Shown here: positions 9,601 through 15,972 of the stretch, in pieces | Layout: each line of letters starts with the position of its first letter | How positions within the stretch are numbered: the stretch's first letter is position 1 | Source of the DNA: a virus | Reading direction: 5' to 3' (one strand) | Virus record (IMG/VR): IMGVR_UViG_3300042540_000917 | Span: 1 to 33,609 of that record | Length of the DNA: 33,609 bases | Position numbers and translations under genes: made by a program | The notes under the pieces: model-generated | Told to the model about the DNA's origin: nothing | The model's database searches: none | The model's input: only the letters and a program-made list of their open reading frames with translations

Positions 9601-10277
9601 AGATTGGAGGCGCCGTAAAAGCGGTGGTCCCACGACACCGTGATCGGCCACGAACCCTGCCCATTCACCTCGTAGCAGGTATCGGCAGTGTCCTTCTGGA
9701 CAGAGGTGACTTCACGCCAACCTTCGTGAGTCCAGACGGTGTCACCAGGGGCGATTTCGCCCGCCCGCTTGTGCCCCTCGGTAGTCAAAATGGGCGTTTG
9801 AGAATCGCTGCAACCCTTGATTCCCTTGCCGTCACGCTGGGGGATGCGCCCCATGATGCGCGCACCGTTCCTGAAGTTCATGTGGAACGGGCGGTGCTTG
9901 ATGCCGTTACGCCCGTGAGTCAGCATCTCGGCAGGTAGCCGGTTGTTGATGAACACGTTCTCGATGTTGTCCGTCAGAGCATCCAGGTGGTTGCCCTCAG
10001 GGGCCGTGACAACCATCTCCTGGCCAGCGTGGATGAACGGGAATGCGAGCGCCCGGAACCTGACCGACAGTGACTTGCCCGAAGAACGAGAACCCATCTC
10101 GATCTGGCGGGCATTGCTGTTCCGCCACCACGGCCACTGGAACGGCCACGCCCTGAAGCAGCCGTCGTCCGTGGTCTCATCTGTCACCATAAACTCGGCT
10201 TGGTCCAACCCTGACGGATCAGAGAGGATCGCCCAGAGATAGCACTCGCCCTCATCTGGGATCGAAATCGCAGCCAT
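6618..10277 (-). CDS. terminase large subunit interrupted by two inteins
   Basis: A 1219 aa precursor. Removing inteins at residues 156-498 and 818-1128 leaves 565 aa, the normal size of a phage packaging motor. The ATPase half has Walker A GSRSSGKS (62-69) and, directly after intein 1, Walker B IWLELDEG (502-509). The RuvC-like nuclease half has GADIGYTQAP, AMDKTG and, after intein 2, HSLDGCRMA, carrying the catalytic Asp residues. The enzyme packages DNA into the prohead through the portal and cuts concatemers. I start at the ATG at 10277, which overlaps the upstream stop (TGATG). Both inteins interrupt conserved motor regions, as inteins usually do. Intein 1 has an abnormal downstream residue (see findings). 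Confidence 0.93.
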   Translation of the reverse strand: MAAISIPDEGECYLWAILSDPSGLDQAEFMVTDETTDDGCFRAWPFQWPWWRNSNARQIEMGSRSSGKSLSVRFRALAFPFIHAGQEMVVTAPEGNHLDALTDNIENVFINNRLPAEMLTHGRNGIKHRPFHMNFRNGARIMGRIPQRDGKGIKGCSDSQTPILTTEGHKRAGEIAPGDTVWTHEGWREVTSVQKDTADTCYEVNGQGSWPITVSWDHRFYGASNLADSKHKRDFSQGMWWGITEDLLDDQFYWATPTEFDHLDVVYPDTTRFEPESASFWWLVGLYLADGYLTDEKGTRGRVNWVAHPDKARPEDHLDVLGLKYRRIEREHSSADVVEVSCAEFNAWLLEHFGKLADGKRLPAFVLSMKDEFRSALLDGYLAGDGHWNKERQRWQVGTASEFLAHGLQLLAQTLGLKCSGHCVVQPKVTEIMGVELKSKPKPSYRFGIYPPGAGKAAELDDYLLGKVKSVTDVGPREVVNIITDAHSYLSGSIMSHNIHPIWLELDEGQDYPEAGWLEIIETVKRGESKAQWRAHGVTRGIRDKFYEYTQPDSGWEVHHYPAMYRPTWDDDERAEKVQLYGHKDSPDYRRNVLGLHGDAQSPLFVLHRLMECCDADTSSEYNINEYWECHIDDAAIRDHDGNALMLLDPPPSHNKYKRIWIGADIGYTQAPTAIMIFAEHKPDAAEMADRNAWAAAASTGTRAVKKKVAKTELKLIGRIMLKRVAHENQVQIIMWLADHYRPQAFAMDKTGLGLPLFQDIQNHVRNNDRLKFILDRIKGYNFSEKLVVDFDDVVDIDENDPKGYEKAEIKRNVLEYCVDEETQCFTREGWRSHHEVLEGDEILALDPISGRSRWDKVLSMNRFDGEREVLEVGKRGMSSVSTLNHRWFTHHDTKGWEWRTTETLVNGSGVPNVRPGGAALKSIYSDDFVRTVAWAYTEGWWGHGRTGSSCGFGIAQSAKVNPGLVDEIRSDLLGAFGDSGFSESEIKNGMVNFWLNAESARGLEEVVSYPEKEVSLSFLSSLTQDQLDEFIRVTLAADGSGPGQLLQKKRHHAEAFAHACVLAGRPVSVTQAKSGMWLVQILKRDFVRPTVLGKTKRRIHRGVVWCPTTESGTWLARRSGTIYYTGNSSDCLRSLVDDEKLRLPWDRELIGEFKGQTFTYDKSALDMYGRKKTYSAGSFHSLDGCRMAALAWKQASIEEFFKSQEDTFQPSDAIILDL
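6894..7826 (-). other. intein 2 in terminase (LAGLIDADG type)
   Basis: Encodes precursor residues 818-1128 (311 aa). It starts at Cys (CVDEETQCFTREGW), has a block B with TLNH, and ends RRSGTIYYTGN followed by Ser, a complete class 1 splice set (Cys1, final Asn, Ser+1; the penultimate residue is Gly rather than His). The middle has two degenerate LAGLIDADG helices, VAWAYTEGWW and VTLAADGSG, each keeping one acidic residue, so the homing endonuclease may still cut. It interrupts the nuclease domain between EIKRNVLEY and SSDCLRSL. Confidence 0.9.
8784..9812 (-). other. intein 1 in terminase (LAGLIDADG type, +1 residue Ile)
   Basis: Encodes precursor residues 156-498 (343 aa). It starts CSDSQTPILTTEG, has block B with SWDH, and ends YLSGSIMSHN. 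Two good LAGLIDADG motifs (LVGLYLADGYL and LLDGYLAGDGHW) make an active homing endonuclease likely. The insertion point is GKGIKG / IHPIWLELDEG, right at Walker B. The residue after the final Asn is Ile (ATC at 8781-8783), not Cys, Ser or Thr, which class 1 splicing needs. Confidence 0.88.
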
Positions 10278-10801
10278 CAGCCACGACCCTTCATCTTCAG
10301 ATACCAGACAGTCGCAGTCTCCGGCGAATCGCTCAGAAACTTGTCCATCGTCAGCAGCACGAAAGCGACCCTGTACTCCAAGAAGTAGGACGGGTCCTTG
10401 CGGTACGCCTTCGCGACCTTCTCCATCGTCTCGAACGTCGGAGGAACCGTGCCGTTCAACAGACGGTGGACATGATCCTTCTGAAGATCGCACTTGTTGG
10501 CGATACCTCGGATGGACCGACCGTGAGTCAACGCCTTGAAAGCGGTCTTGAAATCAGACTCCGAATAGCTAGAACCGCTGAGCTTTGCCAGTTCAGCCTC
10601 AGCCAAAGGACGACTCAGAGCAGGCCGCTTCCCAGGACGCGAACGCTTACCCTCCGCCTTGAGCAGATCGCCCATGACATGAGTGAACACATCGCCGTCA
10701 GAGTCGAGAGCCCGTGACCAGTCGATAGATTCGAGAGCCGGATATGTCTGCTTGACCTTGCGGAGGTTCTCTTCCCACACAGCCTTGCGATCAGACCCCA
10801 T
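10277..10801 (-). CDS. HTH DNA-binding protein, small terminase candidate
   Basis: A 174 aa protein. Residues 96-140 form a helix-turn-helix (SIRGIANKCDLQKDHVHRLL, then TMEKVAKAYRKDPSYFLEYR) of the XRE/Cro kind; residues 40-85 are basic. It directly precedes the large terminase with a one-base overlap (TGATG), the classic place for the small subunit that recognises pac/cos DNA. A GAGGGAG Shine-Dalgarno lies inside the end of the upstream HNH gene. The gene at 11425 is a rival candidate for small terminase, so the call is tentative. Confidence 0.55.
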   Translation of the reverse strand: MGSDRKAVWEENLRKVKQTYPALESIDWSRALDSDGDVFTHVMGDLLKAEGKRSRPGKRPALSRPLAEAELAKLSGSSYSESDFKTAFKALTHGRSIRGIANKCDLQKDHVHRLLNGTVPPTFETMEKVAKAYRKDPSYFLEYRVAFVLLTMDKFLSDSPETATVWYLKMKGRG

Positions 10802-11385
10802 CAGAGCTCCCTCACCCAGGACGACAAATAGCTCTCCGCTTCGGCTCGCCAGTCAGTGTTCTCCAATACGCCCAAACGGGTGTTGCAAGGGAAGCACAGC
10901 AATCCACGGACCTGACCCGTCTCGTGGTTGTGGTCGACATGCAGGGCCTGCTTGAACTCGTTGGCATGTCGATGACAGATAGCACAACAGTGATTCTGGG
11001 CATCGAACATTTCCTCATACTGATCCCTAGTAATCCCATAACGGCGCTTGATGTGAGCCCAGTTCAGCTGAGAACGAATACGATCGTAGTTCTCGCGATA
11101 GTAACGAGCGTCTTGCTCCTTCTTCTTCATGGCTTGAGTTTCGGCGGCCTCCGTTTCGCAGGGCTCGCAGTAGCGAGAGAGTCTCTTGGCCTTGCCCACC
11201 CGCCTAAATTCAGAAACGGGGCGACCGACCCTGCACCCCGAGCAATACTTCTGACCAGGCGGCAAGTTGTTCTTCATGCTCATGCAAGAACGACAATTGT
11301 GCATTAGTCCATCGGGGTAGTTGTTGTTCACAGAGAAATCCCCCAAGGGGAGATCCTCGCGGCAGTTGTAACAGGTCTTAGTCAT
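10801..11385 (-). CDS. HNH homing endonuclease (endonuclease VII-like), copy 2
   Basis: A 194 aa nuclease with an N-terminal Cys array (CYNC, CRSC, CSGC, CEPC), i.e. two zinc knuckles, a helical linker, then CAIC, the catalytic VDHNHETG and LCFPCN. It shares the core VDHNHETGQVRGLLC with the copy at 652. I use the ATG at 1-based 11385 (MTKTCYNC) because the Cys array starts there; no Shine-Dalgarno is visible and a CCGATAA box lies 7 nt upstream. It separates the two small-terminase candidates. Its last five residues (WVREL) repeat those of the gene upstream, a trace of its insertion (see findings). Confidence 0.87.
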   Translation of the reverse strand: MTKTCYNCREDLPLGDFSVNNNYPDGLMHNCRSCMSMKNNLPPGQKYCSGCRVGRPVSEFRRVGKAKRLSRYCEPCETEAAETQAMKKKEQDARYYRENYDRIRSQLNWAHIKRRYGITRDQYEEMFDAQNHCCAICHRHANEFKQALHVDHNHETGQVRGLLCFPCNTRLGVLENTDWRAEAESYLSSWVREL

Positions 11386-11392
11386 GTTAGAG

Positions 11393-11400
11393 TTATCGGT
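11393..11400 (-). promoter_or_regulatory. WhiG-like -10 box at HNH copy 2
   Basis: ACCGATAA on the minus strand, 7 nt before the HNH start codon; 7 of 8 matches to the FliA/WhiG -10 consensus GCCGATAA. The -35 position (TCTA) is poor. If used, the mRNA would be leaderless or nearly so. Confidence 0.35.
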
Positions 11401-11424
11401 CAACATAGGTCTCATTAGAGAAGT

Positions 11425-12069
11425 CTAAAGCTCTCTCACCCACAAAGCCTGCTCCTTACGGAACGCAGCGTCGATCTCTTCAAACTTCTCGTTCTGGTCC
11501 AAGATCCACTGCATGATGTCATCCGAGGTCCTGTTGAACTCGCGGCGCTCATCTTCTGTCGAGTTGTGATAGAAGGTGATAATCCCGATCAGCTCCTTCC
11601 ACAGAGTGACGGCCGCGACGGCTTGGTCGTTGCGCATGATGCCGAACTGCTTGGCGCGCAGCTTCAGATTGTGAATGAAGTCGCCGACCGACTCGGCAGA
11701 CTCCTTGTCGCGGGTCGCCTTGTCGAGACCCAGAGCCTTCTTGACGAGGCGGATCTCCTTGGAGTTCTCAATGATGTTCTTGCGGATCTCGTCCACATTG
11801 ATGAGTTCTCCAGCGTAATCCCTCTCCTCGGAGAGCCACTGGGACCAGCGGTAGACCATCAGCTCCATGATGAGCAGCCGGTCAAGCTCCTGGAAGTCGG
11901 TGATGTTCTGGAAGATGTTGTCGTCCAGATATCGCTGTGCGACCTGTTCGTAGTATTCCTTCTCGCCGTCGGACAGCACCTTGATGGTGGCTCCCGAGGG
12001 GCAGGTGACCATGACGAGGTCTCGAACTTGGTCGAGCAGGTCATCTAGGTTTTCTGATTCATCTGGCAT
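11425..12069 (-). CDS. helical protein, alternative small terminase candidate
   Basis: A 214 aa almost all-helical acidic protein with no membrane segment. The middle (IRLVKKALGLDKATRDK at about 105-121) resembles the linker of P27-type small terminases, and two long helices follow (GDFIHNLKLRAKQFGI; DQAVAAVTLWKELIGI). It was probably adjacent to the gene at 10277 before HNH copy 2 was inserted: both this gene and the HNH gene end in WVREL. It has no clear Shine-Dalgarno; GGGCGATAC lies 10-12 nt before the ATG. Small terminase or another packaging protein are both possible. Confidence 0.7.
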   Translation of the reverse strand: MPDESENLDDLLDQVRDLVMVTCPSGATIKVLSDGEKEYYEQVAQRYLDDNIFQNITDFQELDRLLIMELMVYRWSQWLSEERDYAGELINVDEIRKNIIENSKEIRLVKKALGLDKATRDKESAESVGDFIHNLKLRAKQFGIMRNDQAVAAVTLWKELIGIITFYHNSTEDERREFNRTSDDIMQWILDQNEKFEEIDAAFRKEQALWVREL

Positions 12070-12108
12070 GATAATTGGTGTATCGCCCGTTGAGACAAAG
12101 AAATGAAG

Positions 12109-12804
12109 TCAGTGCGGCTTCTTCTTGTACTTCGCCTTAAAGAAGTCGATGTTCGTCTGCTGCGTATCCTCCCAATTCGGGATGTACTTCTTGAAGGTCG
12201 TGCGATGGTAATGGATCACCGTCACATCAGTACGAAGCACCAGCTTGAAACCAGCGTTCTTTGCGCGCTCGCAGTAGTCATCATCGTCACCGAACCCCAA
12301 GCCGAACTCCTCTGAGAGGTAGCCGATCTTCGTGATCACATCACGCTTGATGACCACACAAAAGAAGGCGAGCATGCCGTTGATCTCACGGGTCTTCTGC
12401 CGGAAGAACGAAGCAGGAAGCTTGTCTCGATTCTGCCAGCTCGCGGCAAGCTCCGTTGTCGGACCCACCAGCCCGACAGCCGGATCATCAAAGCATTCCA
12501 GCATCTTGTCGAGCCACCCAGGCTCAACGATCGTGTCGTTGTTCTGCAGGACCACATAGTCCGCGGTGGAAGAAGCAATGCCCTGGTTAACGCCCTTGAT
12601 GAAGCCCAGGTTCTCGGGGTTACGGATCACGAAATGCGAATGATCCTCCAAAGCGACCATCGTGGCTTCGTATTCGTTCTGCTCGCTGCCGTTGTCAATC
12701 AGGATGATGCGGTAATCCTCGGTGCAATCCTTGATGCTCTCCAGCAGGTTAATCGTGTACTCGCAGTTGTTGAACTGCGGGATAATGATGTCCACCTTTG
12801 TCAT
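12109..12804 (-). CDS. family 2 glycosyltransferase A
   Basis: A 231 aa GT-A fold enzyme that transfers a sugar from a nucleotide-sugar donor. It has the N-terminal strand VDIIIPQFNN, IDNGS (36-40), NLGFIKGVNQG (65-75), QNNDT in the metal-binding DxD place (87-91), and the acceptor-side GFGDDDDYCERA (about 168-179), typical of rhamnosyltransferase-like GT2 proteins. No membrane anchor. Last gene of the sugar cassette; its ATG overlaps the stop of the deacetylase-like gene (ATGA). Acceptor unknown; virion proteins are likely given the head genes next door. Confidence 0.88.
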   Translation of the reverse strand: MTKVDIIIPQFNNCEYTINLLESIKDCTEDYRIILIDNGSEQNEYEATMVALEDHSHFVIRNPENLGFIKGVNQGIASSTADYVVLQNNDTIVEPGWLDKMLECFDDPAVGLVGPTTELAASWQNRDKLPASFFRQKTREINGMLAFFCVVIKRDVITKIGYLSEEFGLGFGDDDDYCERAKNAGFKLVLRTDVTVIHYHRTTFKKYIPNWEDTQQTNIDFFKAKYKKKPH

Positions 12805-13319
12805 ACGACGACCTCGCTCACGAACTGGAAAGAATCAGCCGAGGTGACCAGCTCAAAGACATGATCAAATGTCTCCTCAAGACCGTTTCCGCAGTCATTC
12901 TGAATATGACCATGCCACGAATCCCCGCGCAGCTTGTAAACAGGAAGCTCAGCCGGGCGGCGATCATCGTTGTACGCCTGATCCGCGACCCACCAACCAT
13001 GATCCAACAGCCACGAGAATGAACCGTCAGAGATCTGCCAACCAGGGGCCTTGAAGCCATTCACGAAGAACGGGGGCACCCGATTCATGTAGCTCCCCAT
13101 CTCCTCATAGGTCCAGTTCTCTGCCTCACGAGGATGAGGATGCTTCCAACCGTGAACAGCAAGCTCAATCCAGCCTGGAGTGCTGCTCCAGAAATCATCG
13201 CTACCGAGCCCAGGAACAGCGAACACTGTGCATCTGAAATCAGGATTAGCGTCCTTGAGTTGCTGCAAAAGGTCGAGCCTATGGTTCGTCTCGTGGTAGT
13301 CGTCCCAGTCGAGGATCAT
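12801..13319 (-). CDS. polysaccharide deacetylase-like protein
   Basis: A 172 aa protein with features of the NodB/polysaccharide deacetylase fold: an early metal-site candidate LDWDDYHE (residues 3-10), the second motif HGWKH (H56, H60, the H-x3-H metal pair), FKAPGWQI (89-96) and a late WHGHIQN (135-141). Such enzymes remove N-acetyl groups from sugars. It overlaps both neighbours by 4 nt (ATGA), so it belongs to the same cassette as the glycosyltransferases and may edit the sugar they add. It is shorter than most family members, so activity is uncertain. Confidence 0.7.
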   Translation of the reverse strand: MILDWDDYHETNHRLDLLQQLKDANPDFRCTVFAVPGLGSDDFWSSTPGWIELAVHGWKHPHPREAENWTYEEMGSYMNRVPPFFVNGFKAPGWQISDGSFSWLLDHGWWVADQAYNDDRRPAELPVYKLRGDSWHGHIQNDCGNGLEETFDHVFELVTSADSFQFVSEVVV

Positions 13320-13900
13320 GACTTCACACAGTCGATGAAGTGGTAGTCGCCGACCGTCGAGTACGTGGCACCATCACCGAAGAAGCCCAGAAGGTCCTTC
13401 GGCTCGAACTCCCAAATGTGCTCGGGATAGTCGCCGTGGAGCTTCGCGTTTTCGCAATGGGTATCGACAGTCGACAAGGTCACATGGCCGCCCGGCTTAG
13501 TGACACGCAACAGCTCTTCGCAGAAGGCAGTAGGATCCTCAATGTGCTCGATGATCTCACCAGCGATCACTACATCGAACATGTCGTCCTCGTAGGGAAG
13601 CTCCACGACATCGGAGAGCTTGTAGTTGATCTGAGGCGCCCGGTCCTTGACGATGTCGCGCGCAGTGTAGGACTGGTCAACCGCATGCAACTGGACCTTG
13701 AGCCGAGTCTCCTCCGCGATGTACTGGACAGCGCCGAAAACTCCCGCACCAACATCGAGCACCTTGTCGCCGTCCACCACTGGGGCGATCAAGGCGCGCA
13801 TACGCACCGCGTCGTAATAGGGCCGCGAGTTGTACTCTTCGCCCCAGATCTTCTCGTAGTACTTCGCGTCGTCAATCTTGTCCTTATGAAGTCGCTTCAT
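13316..13900 (-). CDS. SAM-dependent class I methyltransferase
   Basis: A 194 aa Rossmann-fold methyltransferase of the Methyltransf_11/25 type. Motif I is VLDVGAGVFG (47-56), the acidic loop HAVDQS follows, then DVVIAGEIIEHIEDP (motif IV region) and LLRVTKPGGHVTLS. The start at 13900 overlaps the upstream stop (ATGA) and has GGAGGAAGAG before it; an ATG five codons earlier is less likely. In a sugar cassette the likely substrate is a sugar hydroxyl or carboxyl; protein or small-molecule substrates cannot be excluded. Confidence 0.85.
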   Translation of the reverse strand: MKRLHKDKIDDAKYYEKIWGEEYNSRPYYDAVRMRALIAPVVDGDKVLDVGAGVFGAVQYIAEETRLKVQLHAVDQSYTARDIVKDRAPQINYKLSDVVELPYEDDMFDVVIAGEIIEHIEDPTAFCEELLRVTKPGGHVTLSTVDTHCENAKLHGDYPEHIWEFEPKDLLGFFGDGATYSTVGDYHFIDCVKS

Positions 13901-14580
13901 TTCTCTTCCTCCCACTTGCGCTCGAAATACTCGGGGTACCGATTTGCCTGCCCTGCTGTCGTCTCATAATGCTCAACCACGATGGGTTCCATGTAGCCAC
14001 ACTCACCACCCTGCTTTCGGAACCAAGCGCACACCTGCTGATCCTGGCCCTGAGCGAGCGGCAAGCTCTCGTCATAGCGAAACTGCTGGTAAGTATCGGC
14101 ACGCATCACGTGGAACAGCCCACCGATGATCCCAGTGATCCCAATCTCCACATCATCAACCATCGTCATTCGGGCTCGGTGAGGCTGGTTGACGATGCCC
14201 TCAACCCGAGGCGACAGGAACATGTCGCGGCGCAAAGGTGGCATATTCTCGTACAGCCTCACGATGCGAGCGATGATGCCGTCATAAACCACCTCGCAAT
14301 CGTTATCCATCTTGATGATCAAGTCATAGCCTGACCCGATGTAGTCAAGGGCCTGATTGCTCGCCACGCTGATTCCCAAGTTGCGGTCGTTCTTGATAAC
14401 GCGAACCGTGTCATGCTCCCACTGATACTCAGCGGTCAACCAACGTTGGGTATCGTCTTCGCTGCCGTTGTCGACAACGAAATGGTCGAACTCATGACCA
14501 GCCTTCTCACGAAGCTCGCCGAAGCAATGCTTCGTGTAATCCAAACGCTCACGAGTGAGTGTGTACAGGGCAACCTTCAT
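13897..14580 (-). CDS. family 2 glycosyltransferase B
   Basis: A 227 aa GT-A fold protein: VALYTLTRERLDYTK at the N-terminus, VVDNGSEDDTQ (35-45), KNDRNLGISVASNQAL (63-78) and the DxD-type IIKMDNDCE (about 88-96). A later GQDQQVCAWFRKQGG may be the acceptor/catalytic segment. Overlaps both neighbours by 4 nt, so translation is coupled. Donor and acceptor are not predictable. Confidence 0.87.
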   Translation of the reverse strand: MKVALYTLTRERLDYTKHCFGELREKAGHEFDHFVVDNGSEDDTQRWLTAEYQWEHDTVRVIKNDRNLGISVASNQALDYIGSGYDLIIKMDNDCEVVYDGIIARIVRLYENMPPLRRDMFLSPRVEGIVNQPHRARMTMVDDVEIGITGIIGGLFHVMRADTYQQFRYDESLPLAQGQDQQVCAWFRKQGGECGYMEPIVVEHYETTAGQANRYPEYFERKWEEEK

Positions 14581-15161
14581 AGTCCGTGCTTCTCCCTAAC
14601 CTTATCTCTTGCTGACTTCCAATTGTCATTGCCAGTAATGCCCGTATCAAGCCAGAACGCAATGAAGTTTGTGTCCTTCACATAGACGCCCGTGGACCCG
14701 TTCTCCACCATCGTAAGGAACATGTCCCAATCCTGGAGCCGCTCCAGGCTCTCATCGAAACCTGGGAAAGCCGAAGCGCGCACAAGGCTCATTGTTGAAA
14801 TGTAGTTCTGCCTGCGCAGAGCGGAGATATCAAACTCTCTAGCAGTGTGCTTCAGGAACTTTGGAGTTGGATGATTGGCAGCCAGGTAATCGCAGTACGC
14901 GAAGTCGGCACCATCGATGTCCCTCAACAGCTTCCTCAATATGTCCTTACCAAGGATGATGTCATCGTCGCAGAAGAAGAGAAATTCTTCCTGGGCGCGG
15001 CGAGCGCCTTGATTGCGCTTCCACTGCACGTGCTCAGGGCCGCTGTAAGTCAGGACCTCGCTTGGTTCGTTGGCCCAAATGCTCGGCAAACAGTAGTTCA
15101 TGTAGAACTCATCGCGACTATCCATATGAGGAACCACTACGGTGATCGGCAACTTAGCCAT
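14577..15161 (-). CDS. family 2-like glycosyltransferase C
   Basis: A 194 aa GT-A-like protein, ITVVVPHMDSRDEF at the start, QWKRNQGARRAQEEFLFFCDDD reduced here to its key parts: RNQGARRA and FFCDDD (about 61-67 and 74-79), the nucleotide-sugar and DxD regions. LQDWDMFLTM at about 146-155 corresponds to the catalytic ED region of GT2 enzymes (here QDWD). I start at the ATG at 15161 (MAKLPITV), overlapping the upstream stop by 8 nt; 19 further upstream residues are Ser/Pro-rich and unlikely. Confidence 0.82.
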   Translation of the reverse strand: MAKLPITVVVPHMDSRDEFYMNYCLPSIWANEPSEVLTYSGPEHVQWKRNQGARRAQEEFLFFCDDDIILGKDILRKLLRDIDGADFAYCDYLAANHPTPKFLKHTAREFDISALRRQNYISTMSLVRASAFPGFDESLERLQDWDMFLTMVENGSTGVYVKDTNFIAFWLDTGITGNDNWKSARDKVREKHGL

Positions 15162-15972
15162 ACTCAATCCCGTGGTTGTCGCAGAACTCTTCGAAGATGG
15201 CCTTGGAGGGCGCGACATGCTTCGACATGCTTCCCACGGTGCTCGACTTGTGCCACTCGTGAACCATCTCAGCCGAGCCCAGATACCAGACCTCGTAGCC
15301 GTGTCCCTGAACGTGGTACGCGTACCCGGTCTCCTCGTAGTAATGCTGGGTCAACAGAAACGCACCCTCGGCATCAGGGAACTGATCCTTGAAGATGTGA
15401 CACTCCCGCATCTCATCCCAGACAGCGCGCTTCGTAAAGAAGGCGGACCCGTTGATGGTGACCGCCTGCTTGTCGTCCTGGAGGCCGCCCTTCTTCCTGG
15501 CCTTGAAGCCGCGATGAATCGGCTTCGCCAGCGTCCCAAACGTCCCGGCCCACGTCACGAGACCTTCGCTGCTCACCTGCAAAGGCCCAACCGCAGCCAC
15601 CTCATCGTGGGCATCCAAGAACTCAACGCAGCGATCAATGCAATGACTATTCGTGAATCGAGTATCAGCATTCAGCAACACAAGATTGCGGCCAGAGGTC
15701 TGTGCGGCACCCAGGTTGCACGCCCTGGCGTAGCCGATGTTCTCCTGGACCAGGACGTACTCGTAATCCACCTTGACCGGCCGGACACGTCCGGGCCCAC
15801 GATGGTGCAGCGGCTTGGGGGCCCGCTCGAACGGCACGATGGGGTCAACATCAATGACAGTCACCGTGTAGGAGCAATCAGGCTCGTGCTCCGTGATCGA
15901 AAGCAGCAGAGCGCGCAGGAGGTCAGGAGTCCTGTAGTTCGTGATGATGAGATCAATATCCGCTACGGACAT
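15154..15972 (-). CDS. family 2 glycosyltransferase D
   Basis: A 272 aa GT-A fold protein and the largest of the set. It has DIDLIITNYRTPDLLRALL, VTVIDVDP, ENIGYARACNLGAAQT (77-92), LLNADT in the DxD place (98-103), and YEETGYAYHVQGHG near residues 216-229. The length and NIGYARACN motif match rhamnosyltransferase-type GT2 enzymes. Its start lies 20 nt inside the preceding gene. Substrate unknown. Confidence 0.87.
   Translation of the reverse strand: MSVADIDLIITNYRTPDLLRALLLSITEHEPDCSYTVTVIDVDPIVPFERAPKPLHHRGPGRVRPVKVDYEYVLVQENIGYARACNLGAAQTSGRNLVLLNADTRFTNSHCIDRCVEFLDAHDEVAAVGPLQVSSEGLVTWAGTFGTLAKPIHRGFKARKKGGLQDDKQAVTINGSAFFTKRAVWDEMRECHIFKDQFPDAEGAFLLTQHYYEETGYAYHVQGHGYEVWYLGSAEMVHEWHKSSTVGSMSKHVAPSKAIFEEFCDNHGIEYG

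Noticed and set aside
10278-10493. A 72-codon upstream extension of the terminase
   Set aside because: It overlaps the HTH gene in another frame, and the ATG at 10277 is tightly coupled to that gene's stop.
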